Shown here one piece after another: positions 15,837 through 25,174 of a DNA stretch of 64,000 nucleotides. The translations under genes were made by a program, and so were the position numbers. The notes beneath the pieces are model-generated. The model saw nothing but the letters and a program-made list of their open reading frames with translations, had not been told where the DNA came from and did no database searches. Each line of letters opens with the position of its first letter. Position 1 is the stretch's first letter. This DNA comes from Vicinamibacterales bacterium (GTDB taxonomy: Bacteria; Acidobacteriota; Vicinamibacteria; Vicinamibacterales; UBA2999). Where the stretch lies: NCBI GenBank assembly GCA_041659285.1, contig JBAZYO010000005.1, forward strand, positions 62,001 to 126,000, written 5' to 3'.

Positions 15837-17465
15837 ATGCCTTCGAGCGCCTCGGAAGATGACATCCAGAGAATGCCCCTAGGATCCCGAGCGGCCCTCA
15901 AACCGCCCACCCCGGTAAGCCCATTCGCACGGGGCCGTCGGCTGGCGCCAGCGGCGCCATTCCGCCAGACTCCGGCTTCGTCAGACGGTCTGCCAAGGCG
16001 GTTCCTTTGGTTTATGGACGCGATAATTGTTGTCGCCGGGTTCATCGCCTCGTACGGAGCGTTCCCCTTTCTCCAGGGCATCGTCGTCGCGAGTGGACTG
16101 GTGCCGGAACCATTACTGCTGTGGCTCGCCGTGCCGGACGAAATTGCAGGCGGGCAGCTGCCAGGATGGGAAGAGGCGCTGTGGCCCGTGCTGCTGATGG
16201 TCCCGACTGTGCTCTTCTCCGTAGAGCTACTCGGGGGCTATGGACAGTTGAGGGCGCAGTCGAGGACCAGGCTGTTCATCAGCAGCACCCTGGGACCAGT
16301 GCTCGGCCTCGCCGTCGTCACAATGGTCCTTTATGCACTCAAGGTCTCGAGCGCCAGTCGCCTCCTGATCTTCTCGGGCACGGCGTTCGTGGGTCTCGGT
16401 CTCTTTGCGTACCGGTTGGCCGTCGCTACCTATCAGCGCCGGGCCGCCGCATCAGGGCGATACGTCAAACAGGTCCTCCTGGTCGGGGCGCCTGAAGGCG
16501 TCAGGCGCGTGTCGGACCACATGCGCCAGCGGCTGTCGCCAACCGACTACGTCATGGTTGGATACTTGGTTCCACCAGGCGAGGCCGCGCCAGACGGTGA
16601 TCCCGCCCTGACGTGTCTCGGCTCCTCAAGTGACTTGAGCCAGTTACTGATCCACCAACCGGTGCAGGAGATCGTCGTCGTTCAATCGGATGCCGTGGAT
16701 GTTGGCCTCACAGGCATCGTGGAGGCGTGCGACTACTACCGAGTGACCCTTCGCATCGTGCCGATCGCTTTTGTGGCGCCAGAGCTCAGGGACCTTCAAC
16801 TGGCCAGCGCCTCGGCCACAGGTTTGCCTGAGATTGTGCTGTTGCCGCGCGGTCTCAACTCCGATGCGATGTTCGTGAAACGGCTGTTCGACGTATTCGC
16901 CTCGAGCCTACTGCTTGTGCTGCTCGCCCCACTGTTTGCGCTCGTTGCCCTAGCCATCAAACTGACGACACCCAACTTGCCCGTGTTCTACCCGTGGCGG
17001 GTGATCGGATTCAAGGGACTCCCCTTTACCGGGTACAAGTTCACGACAATGGTCGCCGAGGCAGAAAGCCTGCGCGAGGCTTTGCTCGATAAGAATGAGA
17101 TGTCCGGACCGGTCTTCAAGATTCAGGACGATCCGCGGACGACGCGCCTCGGCAAGTTCCTGCGCAAATACAGCCTGAACGAGTTGCCACAACTCTGGAG
17201 TGTGCTCATAGGCGATATGAGCCTCGTTGGTCCGCGGCCGGCGTTCCGGCACGAGCTCGAGCGCTACGAGTTGTGGCATAAGCGGAAGCTGTCGATCAAA
17301 CCGGGGATTACGTGTCTATGGCAAGTACGTGGCAGAAACACGGTGAGCAAGTTTGACGACTGGGTTGCTATGGATCTCGAGTACATCGACCGGTGGTCGC
17401 TCTGGCTCGACATGAAGATCCTTTTTCGGACAGTCACCGCCGTTGTGCGTGGCACGGGCTCGTGA
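15837..17465 (+). CDS. Undecaprenyl-phosphate glucose/galactose phosphotransferase (WcaJ/WbaP-like)
   Basis: A 542-residue polyisoprenyl-phosphate hexose-1-phosphate transferase that starts repeat-unit assembly on undecaprenyl phosphate. After a ~55-residue Pro/Arg-rich tail come four TM helices, a CoA_binding_3-like domain (~205-330), and the Bac_transf catalytic domain (~345-540). Visible motifs are KRLFDVFASSLLLVLLAP, FKIQDDPRTTRLGKFLRKYSLNELPQ and VGPRPAFRHELERY, then KPGITCLWQVRGRN. The DPR-type Asp and Lys/Arg rich membrane-edge helix are conserved. ATG 15837 lies nine bases after the kinase stop. Confidence 0.9.
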   Translation: MPSSASEDDIQRMPLGSRAALKPPTPVSPFARGRRLAPAAPFRQTPASSDGLPRRFLWFMDAIIVVAGFIASYGAFPFLQGIVVASGLVPEPLLLWLAVPDEIAGGQLPGWEEALWPVLLMVPTVLFSVELLGGYGQLRAQSRTRLFISSTLGPVLGLAVVTMVLYALKVSSASRLLIFSGTAFVGLGLFAYRLAVATYQRRAAASGRYVKQVLLVGAPEGVRRVSDHMRQRLSPTDYVMVGYLVPPGEAAPDGDPALTCLGSSSDLSQLLIHQPVQEIVVVQSDAVDVGLTGIVEACDYYRVTLRIVPIAFVAPELRDLQLASASATGLPEIVLLPRGLNSDAMFVKRLFDVFASSLLLVLLAPLFALVALAIKLTTPNLPVFYPWRVIGFKGLPFTGYKFTTMVAEAESLREALLDKNEMSGPVFKIQDDPRTTRLGKFLRKYSLNELPQLWSVLIGDMSLVGPRPAFRHELERYELWHKRKLSIKPGITCLWQVRGRNTVSKFDDWVAMDLEYIDRWSLWLDMKILFRTVTAVVRGTGS

Positions 17466-17480
17466 CCGCATTAATCGGTT

Positions 17481-18725
17481 GTGAGCGCACCTGACGTGGA
17501 ACAGGCTATTCCCCAATACAGATTCAGGCTTGCCGCAGTCACGTCTCACCCAGTTCAGTACCAAGCACCTCTCTTTCAGCAGCTCGCACGGCACCCACGA
17601 GTCGACTTGATGGTCTACTACGGACACGATGGAAGTGTCACCGGCGAATTGGACCGAGAATTCGGGATCCCGATCGTGTGGGACCGTCCTTTGCTCACTG
17701 GTTACCACAGCACGTTTCTTAGCACGCGAACGAGGTGTCTCGATCGATGGCTGGTAATGCTCCGGACAGCGGCAATAATCGGTTACCTATGGCGCGGTAG
17801 GTATGACGCCATCCTTATCCACAGCTACGCGACCAGACTTTCGTTACTGGCCTATCTGGGCGCGTGGATAACTAGAACCCCGATTCTCCTGAGAACGGAA
17901 TCCCACCGCCTGAGGCGGCGTCCAGCGGTAATCGAATGGCTGAAAGGCATCGTTCTGAGGCGTCTCTTCACATGGACAGACGCCTTTCTGACAATCGGAC
18001 GGGCGAACAGAGAGTTCTTCTTGCATTACGGCGTGGACGAAAGACACATGTTCTCCACTCCGTATTGCGTGGACAACGACTATTTGAGCGAGCAAGGACT
18101 AAGACACATTCCCGGAAAGGCTACGACCATCCGCGACATTGGCCTGCCCCGTGATCGGCCGATCATCGTCTACAGCGGCAAGCTGATCAGGCTCAAGCGC
18201 GTCCAAGATCTAATCCAGGCCATTCACATACTCGGCAGGCAAGGTCATGCAGCCAGCCTGCTTGTGATTGGTGACGGGCCTCTTCGGGAGGAACTAACTC
18301 AAATTGCTGCCGACGCTAACGTTACCGCTTCGTTTGTGGGATTCCAGAATCAGACGCAGTTAGCGCGTTACTACGTGTGTGCTGACGTGCTCGTGCTCCC
18401 GTCGAGCAACGAGACCTGGGGGTTAGTATTGAACGAAGCGATGGCCCTTGGGCTTCCTGTTGTGACCACGACTCAGGTCGGCGCGAGCCGCGATTTGGTG
18501 GTTCCCAATCACACGGGCTACACGTACCAAGCTGGCGATTGCGAAGACCTCGCACGACTACTTGGGGCGCTCATTGGCGACGAGAAGCTGAGGCGGCGTT
18601 TGGGTGAAGCGGCGCGAGACAAGATAAGACGTTACACCTATCGGGAGTGCGTCGCTGGCGTCATTGCAGCTCTTGAACTGGTCACGGGACAGCGCATCAC
18701 ATCTCGAAGCACTGTGAGCCGCTGA
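17481..18725 (+). CDS. Glycosyltransferase family 4
   Basis: A 414-residue GT-B enzyme. The N-terminal half begins FRLAAVTSHPVQYQAPLFQQLA, a common opening in EPS GT4 proteins that face an acceptor-binding site. The C-terminal Glycos_transf_1 domain starts near 225 (RPIIVYSGKLIRLKRVQDLI) and contains the E-x7-E donor site in SSNETWGLVLNEAMALGLPVV. It probably adds one sugar to the growing lipid-linked repeat. GTG 17481 gives a short N-terminal extension. GC content drops visibly from here to ~33 kb compared with the flanks, as usual for glycan loci. Confidence 0.85.
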   Translation: MSAPDVEQAIPQYRFRLAAVTSHPVQYQAPLFQQLARHPRVDLMVYYGHDGSVTGELDREFGIPIVWDRPLLTGYHSTFLSTRTRCLDRWLVMLRTAAIIGYLWRGRYDAILIHSYATRLSLLAYLGAWITRTPILLRTESHRLRRRPAVIEWLKGIVLRRLFTWTDAFLTIGRANREFFLHYGVDERHMFSTPYCVDNDYLSEQGLRHIPGKATTIRDIGLPRDRPIIVYSGKLIRLKRVQDLIQAIHILGRQGHAASLLVIGDGPLREELTQIAADANVTASFVGFQNQTQLARYYVCADVLVLPSSNETWGLVLNEAMALGLPVVTTTQVGASRDLVVPNHTGYTYQAGDCEDLARLLGALIGDEKLRRRLGEAARDKIRRYTYRECVAGVIAALELVTGQRITSRSTVSR

Positions 18726-18737
18726 TCCGCGAAGACT

Positions 18738-19826
18738 ATGCCTTTCCGTCCAAGGATACTCTTCTGCGGCCACCTCGAATCACATCGCCTTACAGGCAGA
18801 CAGCGACTTGAGTCGCTTCGCCAGCTCGGGTGCGATGTTCAACCGTTCGATTTCGCGCCACTTGAAGAACGAACCCAGATTGACAGACTGATCGGGCGAA
18901 TCCGTAGGGAGCCATTTCCCCCCAAAACCATACATGCGTTCAATCAATCGTTCCTGGCGAGTGTTCGCGGCGCCCAGGCTGACGTAGTCTGGATAGAAAA
19001 GGCCGTTCTCATGGATCCGCCGACCCTTCGCGCGGCGAAACGAATCGCACCAGGCGCGATATTTGTTGATTATCAAACGGATAACCCTTTCGGAAATCGG
19101 ACAAGGGAAGCGAAACTGTGGGGCAAGTTCATCGCATCAATTCCCGAGTACGACATCCACTTCGTGTTTAGGCCGCACGACATCAGCGCCTATCGCGCTA
19201 GTGGTGCAACCGATGTCTATCTGACCAGACACCACTACTACCCCGCTCTTCACGCGCCACCCGCGCAGGCCACGGAAACTGCGGACTATCAGCATGAGGT
19301 CTTGTTCATCGGGACGGCCATCGACCGCCGCGTAGATGCCATCGCGCGACTTCTGGCTTCGGCGTCCGTACAGGTCGATGTGTATGGTGGCCTTTGGAAC
19401 CGCCACATCGTCTACTACCGCCACCGTCGGCACTTCCACGGCAACGTCCACGAGAGTCAATACGCTGCCCTTGTCGCAAAGAGCAAAATCTGCCTGGGAT
19501 TCGTCTCGGCATCGAACCGAGACGATTACACTGGCCGATCAATCGAAATCCCGGCCTGTGGCGGCTTTCTTCTGGCTGAACGTACCGAGAAGCACCGTGA
19601 ACTTTACGCCGAAGGCCGCGAAGCGGCGTTCTTCGGTTCGAGTGACGAGTGTCTGGAGAAGATCCGGTACTACCTATCGCATGATGAGGAGCGGCGCGCT
19701 ATCGCTGATGCCGGAACTAGGCGGTGCCTTGCGTCCGGCAATAGCTGTGTCGAGGTCATGAGTGACGCCCTCGCTCAAATCGAAATAGTCTCCAGCGGAA
19801 TTGCCGACGAGGGCGGTCGTAGATGA
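18738..19826 (+). CDS. CgeB-like glycosyltransferase
   Basis: A 362-residue protein resembling the CgeB/Glyco_trans_1_2 group. The N-terminal RILFCGHLESHRLTGRQRLESL is a Rossmann opening. VWIEKAVLMDPPTLR, FVDYQTDNPFGNR and FRPHDISAY are characteristic of this group, which lacks the usual GT4 KKG loop. The C-terminal donor half contains KICLGFVSASNRDDYTGRSIEIPACGGFLLAERT, the family's conserved end, where the Arg-Ser-Ile-Glu segment lies at the nucleotide-sugar site. Substrate unknown. Its stop overlaps the next gene's start (ATGA). Confidence 0.75.
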   Translation: MPFRPRILFCGHLESHRLTGRQRLESLRQLGCDVQPFDFAPLEERTQIDRLIGRIRREPFPPKTIHAFNQSFLASVRGAQADVVWIEKAVLMDPPTLRAAKRIAPGAIFVDYQTDNPFGNRTREAKLWGKFIASIPEYDIHFVFRPHDISAYRASGATDVYLTRHHYYPALHAPPAQATETADYQHEVLFIGTAIDRRVDAIARLLASASVQVDVYGGLWNRHIVYYRHRRHFHGNVHESQYAALVAKSKICLGFVSASNRDDYTGRSIEIPACGGFLLAERTEKHRELYAEGREAAFFGSSDECLEKIRYYLSHDEERRAIADAGTRRCLASGNSCVEVMSDALAQIEIVSSGIADEGGRR

Positions 19827-21007
19827 AAGTTGTTATCTCAATTGGAGGACGCTTCCCGTCACCATTCAGGCTTGCGGAATACCTCGAACGACGGGACTGC
19901 CTCGGGCGGATTGTTACGACGCTCCCGCGGTTCACGCTCGAACCACTAGCACTAGCGCCCTCACATCTCGTAACGGCACCTTGGATCGGCGGGTTGAACT
20001 ACGTTATGCGCCAGGTGCCGATTTTACGGGCTCGGGCGGAGCGCAACTACTGGACGATGCGAATGTTCGAGAATGTCGTCGTGCGGAATCTTGAGGGTTG
20101 CGACCTCTTCAACGGCTGGTGCTCGTCGGCCCTGGAGTCGATGCGGAAGGCGAAGTCCCTTGGTGCCGTGACCGTTCTTAATACTGGGTCCGTACACATT
20201 GCCACTCAGAAGCAGATGCTCGAAGAGGAATACGCCGCTTTCGGCCTGCGGCGAGTGGTCACCGATCAGCGGCTCGTTGACCAAGGCGTTCAGGAATTCG
20301 AGGAGGCCGATCACATCATCGTTGCATCGACCTTTGTGAAGCGAAGTCTCCTCGATCGTGGCATACCGGACCGCAAGATCAGCATCGTTCCAGACGGGGT
20401 GACAAGACTCTTCAGTCCAGGCAGGAAGACAGACGATGTCTTCAGAGTGATCGCGGTCGGCCGCATCGAGTTTCGAAAGGGTATTCAGTACTTGCTGCAA
20501 GCCTTTCGCGACCTTCGGTTGCCGAACGCCGAGTTGTTGCTGGTCGGTGGGCCGCAGCCTGAGTTTGACGCGCTGCTGAATGAGTACCGCGGATGGTACC
20601 GGCTGACCGGTCGTGTGTCGGACGCGGAACTGGCGCGCTGGTACAACGAGTCGTCGGTCTTCGTGCTGCCGTCTATCGAGGACGGTTGGGGACATGTGAC
20701 GCTAGAGGCCATGTCCAGTGGGCTACCGGTGATCGTATCGGCCAATGCCGGAAGCGCCGATGCGGTTGAGCAGGGCAAGTCTGGATTCGTCGTCCCAGCA
20801 CGCGATGTGGACACTCTGAAGGCGCGCCTCCTTGAGTTGTACGAGAGCGCCGAGTTGCGGCGCGCCATGGGTGCCGAAGCTGCGGCCGCAGCTCGAACCC
20901 GAACGTGGGATGAATACGGCCATCGGAACTTGGCAGTGTTCAAGCGCGTGCTCGGGCGTCCAAGCGACGTCGAGGCTACCAGTGAGCAATTGGAGACGCT
21001 CGGCTAG
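19823..21007 (+). CDS. Glycosyltransferase family 4
   Basis: A 394-residue GT-B enzyme. The acceptor half contains LFNGWCSSALESMRKAK and GSVHIATQKQMLEEE, seen in EPS transferases. The donor half starts near 205 (FRVIAVGRIEFRKGIQYLLQAFRDL) and has the retaining GT4 site in SIEDGWGHVTLEAMSSGLPVI. The start at 19823 overlaps the CgeB-like gene by four bases. Likely adds a sugar to the lipid-linked repeat unit; donor and linkage cannot be read from sequence. Confidence 0.85.
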   Translation: MKVVISIGGRFPSPFRLAEYLERRDCLGRIVTTLPRFTLEPLALAPSHLVTAPWIGGLNYVMRQVPILRARAERNYWTMRMFENVVVRNLEGCDLFNGWCSSALESMRKAKSLGAVTVLNTGSVHIATQKQMLEEEYAAFGLRRVVTDQRLVDQGVQEFEEADHIIVASTFVKRSLLDRGIPDRKISIVPDGVTRLFSPGRKTDDVFRVIAVGRIEFRKGIQYLLQAFRDLRLPNAELLLVGGPQPEFDALLNEYRGWYRLTGRVSDAELARWYNESSVFVLPSIEDGWGHVTLEAMSSGLPVIVSANAGSADAVEQGKSGFVVPARDVDTLKARLLELYESAELRRAMGAEAAAAARTRTWDEYGHRNLAVFKRVLGRPSDVEATSEQLETLG

Positions 21008-21011
21008 AACT

Positions 21012-21866
21012 ATGGATAGAACCTGTCCAATCTGCCGCTCGACCCAGGTTGCAGAGGCCTGGCGATACAAGGAGTCTGTGATCGTCGCCTGCCGGTCGTG
21101 CGATCTTGAATTCGCGGAACCGTTTGTGGCCGCGCCCCTTGACTACTATCAGGCCAACTACATGGACTACGTCGCGCCATCATACGAAGAGATCCACCCC
21201 GGATATCAGTTCACGATCCGCAAGATCCGACAGGCAGTGGCTCACCTGACTCCGGACGCGAACCGTGCGATCGACGTCGGCTGTGGAGCCGGCTATCTAC
21301 TCGTCGACTTGCAGCGGCGGGGTTTCGAATGCCTGGGCATCGACTTCAACGAAGATCTCGTCCGGGTCGCCAACGAGCGCTTCGGCGTACCGGCGCGCGT
21401 GGACGATGTGCGAAATCTTGCCAAGATTGGTGCACGTTTCGATGTGGCGCTGCTGTCGCACGTTCTGGAGCACGTCGATGATCCCCTCGGCTTACTTCGG
21501 CACATTCATCAGATTCTTAGTCCTGGAGGACTTCTAGTAATCGAAATCCCCAATCGGAATTGGTACAGCGTCGGCCACTCGCTGAGAAATGGGACCTGCA
21601 CGTGGAATAACTACCCGCCGCACCACATTACGTTCTGGTCGACAGCTTCGCTCCGCAAGGCCCTCACACATGCCGGATTCTCGGTCGTGGAGTGCATCCC
21701 CAGACCCTTTGAAGACATGGGCCGCATCGACCGATTTGTGACCGGGCGACTGGGATTGTCGAAGGGTCCTCTCTACAGTTTCGTGTCGTCGATACTAAGC
21801 CTGGTTGGTCGGGCAGCCAAGCTCGAGGGCTCGACGCTACACGCGATAGCCCGGAGCCAGAGCTGA
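21012..21866 (+). CDS. Class I SAM-dependent methyltransferase with N-terminal zinc ribbon
   Basis: About 284 residues from ATG 21012, four bases after the previous stop. Two CxxC pairs (Cys5/Cys8, Cys27/Cys30) form a small zinc ribbon. The SAM site is AIDVGCGAGYLLVDL (~88-102), followed by the acidic motif GIDFNEDLV and the post-I loop SHVLEHVDDPLGLLRHIHQIL, typical of the Methyltransf_23 family. Its role may be O- or C-methylation of a sugar in the repeat unit. The sister gene at 31274 has the same design. The last ~30 bases would overlap the convergent FkbM gene if that gene's frame were repaired. Confidence 0.8.
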   Translation: MDRTCPICRSTQVAEAWRYKESVIVACRSCDLEFAEPFVAAPLDYYQANYMDYVAPSYEEIHPGYQFTIRKIRQAVAHLTPDANRAIDVGCGAGYLLVDLQRRGFECLGIDFNEDLVRVANERFGVPARVDDVRNLAKIGARFDVALLSHVLEHVDDPLGLLRHIHQILSPGGLLVIEIPNRNWYSVGHSLRNGTCTWNNYPPHHITFWSTASLRKALTHAGFSVVECIPRPFEDMGRIDRFVTGRLGLSKGPLYSFVSSILSLVGRAAKLEGSTLHAIARSQS

Positions 21867-21876
21867 GAGTGGGGTA

Positions 21877-22635
21877 TCAGTGTGATGTGCGAGCAGTGTG
21901 TCGGGCGGTTTGACCAATTTCATCTCGTACCGCTGCGCGGAAAGCCACGCGAGAGTACGCCGTTTGACGCCGTCGCCGTGGCAAGCGATCAGCAGGGGGG
22001 CGTGCTCGCTGGATCAATTTCGCCATCCCAAGCAGCGCCTCCTCTTCGGCGCCTTCGATGTCCATCTTTATGAAGACCGGATCGGGCAGGTCGATGTCGT
22101 CCAACGCGACAATGCGCACGGGATCACCAGCGAAGGCGATGTGCCTAACTGACGGATCGTCATCCTGACTCAGAAACCCGCTACCAGACTGAGCGCCAAC
22201 TGCCACAGGGTAAATCGTGACGCGGGATTCCAGATGATTCATTGCCACATGCTGAGTGAGATCGGAGGGGTTGGGCTCAAAAGCATAAACATGGCCGGCC
22301 TTCGAGAGCCGGGCGAGCGTGTAGTAGCCCGCATGGGCGCCAAGATCGAAGACCACGGAACCCAGAGGAATATGCGGCAGGACCGCAGCCAGAATGGCGC
22401 GATCGTAGACGCCTACCCACGCGCGGCGCATCGTCGAGCCAAGTCGCCAGCGACATCCCCTAGCCGGACCGCTCAGGATCGGCAGGGTCAGGGACGACGG
22501 AAGCAAACCAAGCGGCCAACGCAGGGCCCGGCCAAGGGGACGATTGCCGGACAGGCAGCGATCCAGGAGATCATCCATCTCGGCGACTCTAGCACGCAGG
22601 GCGGCGGGTGCTTCGGCGGGTCGGCAGGCGTTCAC
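21877..22635 (-). CDS. FkbM family methyltransferase, probably frameshifted near the 3' end
   Basis: Reads against the surrounding operon. About 252 residues in the frame as given. VVFDLGAHAGYYTLARLSKAGHVYAFEPNP is the FkbM SAM motif, and FIKMDIEGAEEEALLGM its conserved second motif. After ARPP the protein turns into unlikely sequence (ADRLPRRRRQTAYSR). Removing one base from the C6 run (G6 on the + strand, ending at 22000) restores LLIACHGDGVKRRTLAWLSAQRYEMK, the normal FkbM ending, with a stop at 21837-21839. So either a homopolymer error or a real frameshift is present. Likely sugar O-methyltransferase. Confidence 0.7.
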   Translation of the reverse strand: MNACRPAEAPAALRARVAEMDDLLDRCLSGNRPLGRALRWPLGLLPSSLTLPILSGPARGCRWRLGSTMRRAWVGVYDRAILAAVLPHIPLGSVVFDLGAHAGYYTLARLSKAGHVYAFEPNPSDLTQHVAMNHLESRVTIYPVAVGAQSGSGFLSQDDDPSVRHIAFAGDPVRIVALDDIDLPDPVFIKMDIEGAEEEALLGMAKLIQRARPPADRLPRRRRQTAYSRVAFRAAVRDEIGQTARHTARTSH

Positions 22636-22697
22636 AATATCGAGATGAACCGGCTCGAAGGCTCAACCCTTGCCGCCGTGGCCCTTCGAAACAGTTG

Positions 22698-23678
22698 ATG
22701 CCCAAGGTCACCATCGCCATTCCGACGTACGATCGCCCTGCCTTGCTCAAACAGGCAATCCAGAGCGTTCTTCTTCAGACCTATCAGGATTACGAAGTCA
22801 TTGTTAGCGACGACGGTTCGAACTCGGAGACCGTCGAGGTCGCCCGAAGCACAGGCGACCCCCGCGTTAAGTATCGGCGTACAGCCGGAAAACTCGGCGT
22901 GCCCAGGCATTTCAACGAATGCGTCAGGATCGCCCAGGGCGAACTCTTCGCCTTGCTACCAGACGACGACCTTTATGCTCCGCAGTACCTTCAACGGATG
23001 GTTGCGGCTCTCGAATTGAACCCCACGACAGGTTTTGCCCAAGCTGGATTCTACGCTGTGGACCAGGACCTCCGCTGCATCCAGGAGATGCTCTCCTCAA
23101 ATTCAGGCTTCACGGCAGCCGGCGAAGATGCGTTGGTCTGGCAACTCAAGACATTGACTTGTAATCCTGTTGCGCTGGTCTACCGCCGCAGCGCGATGCT
23201 GGCCGTCGGGCTATGGCGCGAAGACGAGGGTTATTTCGACGACTGGGCGTTCGCGGTTCGTGTCGCGTACCGCCACGGCTTTATCTTTGTCCCCGAACTC
23301 CTGGCGTGCGTCCGGAGGCACGACGGCAACCTATCCGCCGACATGCAAAAGCCCGGCGTTGATCACGTCGTTCGCATCGTAAACCAGCAGGCGGATGTAT
23401 TCCGTGAGGCTGGGGCCGTGACAGATCGACTCCTCGAAGTGCGCGCGCGTCTCTCGCGCGAGTGCAGCCACCGGTCGATCATTGCGGCTCTGCGGTGCGG
23501 CATAGCCGGCGATTGGGAGTCGGCTCACCGAGCGATCCAACTGGCCAGAGCGCTCAATCCGCTGGCGGGGCTTGATCCAGGGGTAATCGCATTCGGGCTC
23601 AGGAATCTCCGGGCCAGAAAGCAGGAGTCGGCCCTGCGGCTCGCCGCTCGTTCGAAACGTCCTGTCCTGGCATTGTGA
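22698..23678 (+). CDS. Glycosyltransferase family 2
   Basis: A 326-residue GT-A transferase. The start ATG 22698 opens directly with PKVTIAIPTYDRPALLKQAIQSVLLQTYQDYEVIVSDDGS, the GT2 nucleotide-binding fold. The metal-binding acidic motif is in LLPDDDLYAP (~90), and YFDDWAFAVRVA (~180) supplies the downstream acidic residues. The C-terminal ~110 residues are helical (HRSIIAALRCGIAGDWESAH). It inverts configuration when transferring a sugar from a nucleotide donor. The upstream in-frame extension overlaps the FkbM gene on the other strand and is rejected. Confidence 0.85.
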   Translation: MPKVTIAIPTYDRPALLKQAIQSVLLQTYQDYEVIVSDDGSNSETVEVARSTGDPRVKYRRTAGKLGVPRHFNECVRIAQGELFALLPDDDLYAPQYLQRMVAALELNPTTGFAQAGFYAVDQDLRCIQEMLSSNSGFTAAGEDALVWQLKTLTCNPVALVYRRSAMLAVGLWREDEGYFDDWAFAVRVAYRHGFIFVPELLACVRRHDGNLSADMQKPGVDHVVRIVNQQADVFREAGAVTDRLLEVRARLSRECSHRSIIAALRCGIAGDWESAHRAIQLARALNPLAGLDPGVIAFGLRNLRARKQESALRLAARSKRPVLAL

Positions 23679-25174
23679 GTACCGCCAGTGGAAGCCGGTG
23701 GATTCATGTGGCCCGTGAATCCACGCTCAGCCTTGGCGGATCGATTGGCGGCTTGGGCCTCGGATTCGCGACCAAGATCCTGCTGGCGCGAACACTGACG
23801 CCCGCGGACCTCGGTGTGCTCGTGATAGCCCAGACGATCGTGAGCGTTGGAGTCACGGTCGGGCAGATGAATCTGCCGGATGCCGTCGCCAGGTTCGTTG
23901 CGGTCCACGCGGACGAACCGACGTTGCAGAAAGCCAGGGGTGTGGTGGACCGTGCCATCTGGACCGGCGGTACCACCGCGGGCATTGCGGCCTTCATCAT
24001 CGTTCTTGTCACCTATGTGGCCGGCCAGGGGACCTCAGAGTGTCAGCCGCTGAGAGACACGATCATCATCCTGGCGTTGTCCATCCCTTTCGTCGCATTG
24101 GCCGAGATCCTGGGCGCCGGCTTCCGCGGGATCAATCGCCTGTGGGTTAAGGTTCTCTGGATCGACGTTGCGAAAGCCGTCTGGATCGCGCTGGCCCTCG
24201 CTTCATTGACACTGCTCCACATCACCTCCCTGCGTGCAGTGAGCGTCGTGTACGTGAGTGGCGCGTTGCTGTCACTGCTCGTGACCAGCGCCTACTACCT
24301 GCTGCGACAGGAATGGCGCGTCAGCCCGACAGTTTTTGCGCGCGCCGACCTTCTGAGGTATGGCTTGCCCCTTCTGATCGGTGGCCTAGTCAGCCTTCCA
24401 ATGAGCTTCATCCCCCTGTTGCTCGGGAAGACGACATCGGCAGGTGACGTCGCCCAGTACGCGGTCGCGATGTCTCTCACCAGCTTTGTATACATGCCTA
24501 CCGGGGCTCTCGACACGGCCGCCCTACCAATGTGGGCAAGGCGCACATCGGCGTCGCCAAAGGAACTGGTCGAAGACTACGTGTTCGTATCGCGCTGGTG
24601 CTTCATCAGCGCAGCGTTGATTGCCGCGCCGTTGTTGCTCTCGACAGAGCGAGTGTTGGCCTGGTCTTTCGGACCGCAATACCTCGCGGCAGCATGGGTT
24701 GTCCAGGCGGTGTGCGTTTTGATTCTCTTGAATGCGTCAACAGGTCCGAACGAGAGCTTGCTCAGGGCGTTCGGCAGGACGCGCCAGATCATGGTCTCTC
24801 GGATGTTACAGGGCATCAGCGTCGTGTGCATTGGTCCCTTTCTGATTGGGCGCTGGGGGCTAGCGGGAGCTGTCGGAACCTATGCCATCGCCCAAATCAT
24901 TGGAAACGCCGTCTACCAGTTCTATTTGCTGCGGCTTCAACGCATTCACTTACTACAACCGACCTACGTGAAGACTGTCTCGGCGGTGCTGCTGGCTTTT
25001 GCCGCAAGTTGGTATGTCGCGACCTACCTCAGCGGATCGCCCATCCATATCTTCACGATCAGCGGCGGATTTGCTGCGACTCTCGCTGTACTCCTAACGA
25101 CCTCTGGCGCCATATCGCATCGTGATTGGGATGCACTTCGGAGTGCATACACTCGATTGAGGCTCGCGTGGTGA
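23675..25174 (+). CDS. Wzx-type lipopolysaccharide/EPS flippase
   Basis: A 499-residue MOP-superfamily membrane protein with about 12-14 hydrophobic helices. The N-terminal SLGGSIGGLGLGFATKILLARTLTPADLGVLVIAQTI is the classic polysaccharide-synthesis flippase opening. It moves the undecaprenyl-linked repeat to the periplasmic face for polymerisation. The GTG start overlaps the GT2 stop (GTGA) and its own stop overlaps the polymerase start the same way. Only one flippase is seen in the window, consistent with one main repeat unit. Confidence 0.85.
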   Translation: MSTASGSRWIHVARESTLSLGGSIGGLGLGFATKILLARTLTPADLGVLVIAQTIVSVGVTVGQMNLPDAVARFVAVHADEPTLQKARGVVDRAIWTGGTTAGIAAFIIVLVTYVAGQGTSECQPLRDTIIILALSIPFVALAEILGAGFRGINRLWVKVLWIDVAKAVWIALALASLTLLHITSLRAVSVVYVSGALLSLLVTSAYYLLRQEWRVSPTVFARADLLRYGLPLLIGGLVSLPMSFIPLLLGKTTSAGDVAQYAVAMSLTSFVYMPTGALDTAALPMWARRTSASPKELVEDYVFVSRWCFISAALIAAPLLLSTERVLAWSFGPQYLAAAWVVQAVCVLILLNASTGPNESLLRAFGRTRQIMVSRMLQGISVVCIGPFLIGRWGLAGAVGTYAIAQIIGNAVYQFYLLRLQRIHLLQPTYVKTVSAVLLAFAASWYVATYLSGSPIHIFTISGGFAATLAVLLTTSGAISHRDWDALRSAYTRLRLAW

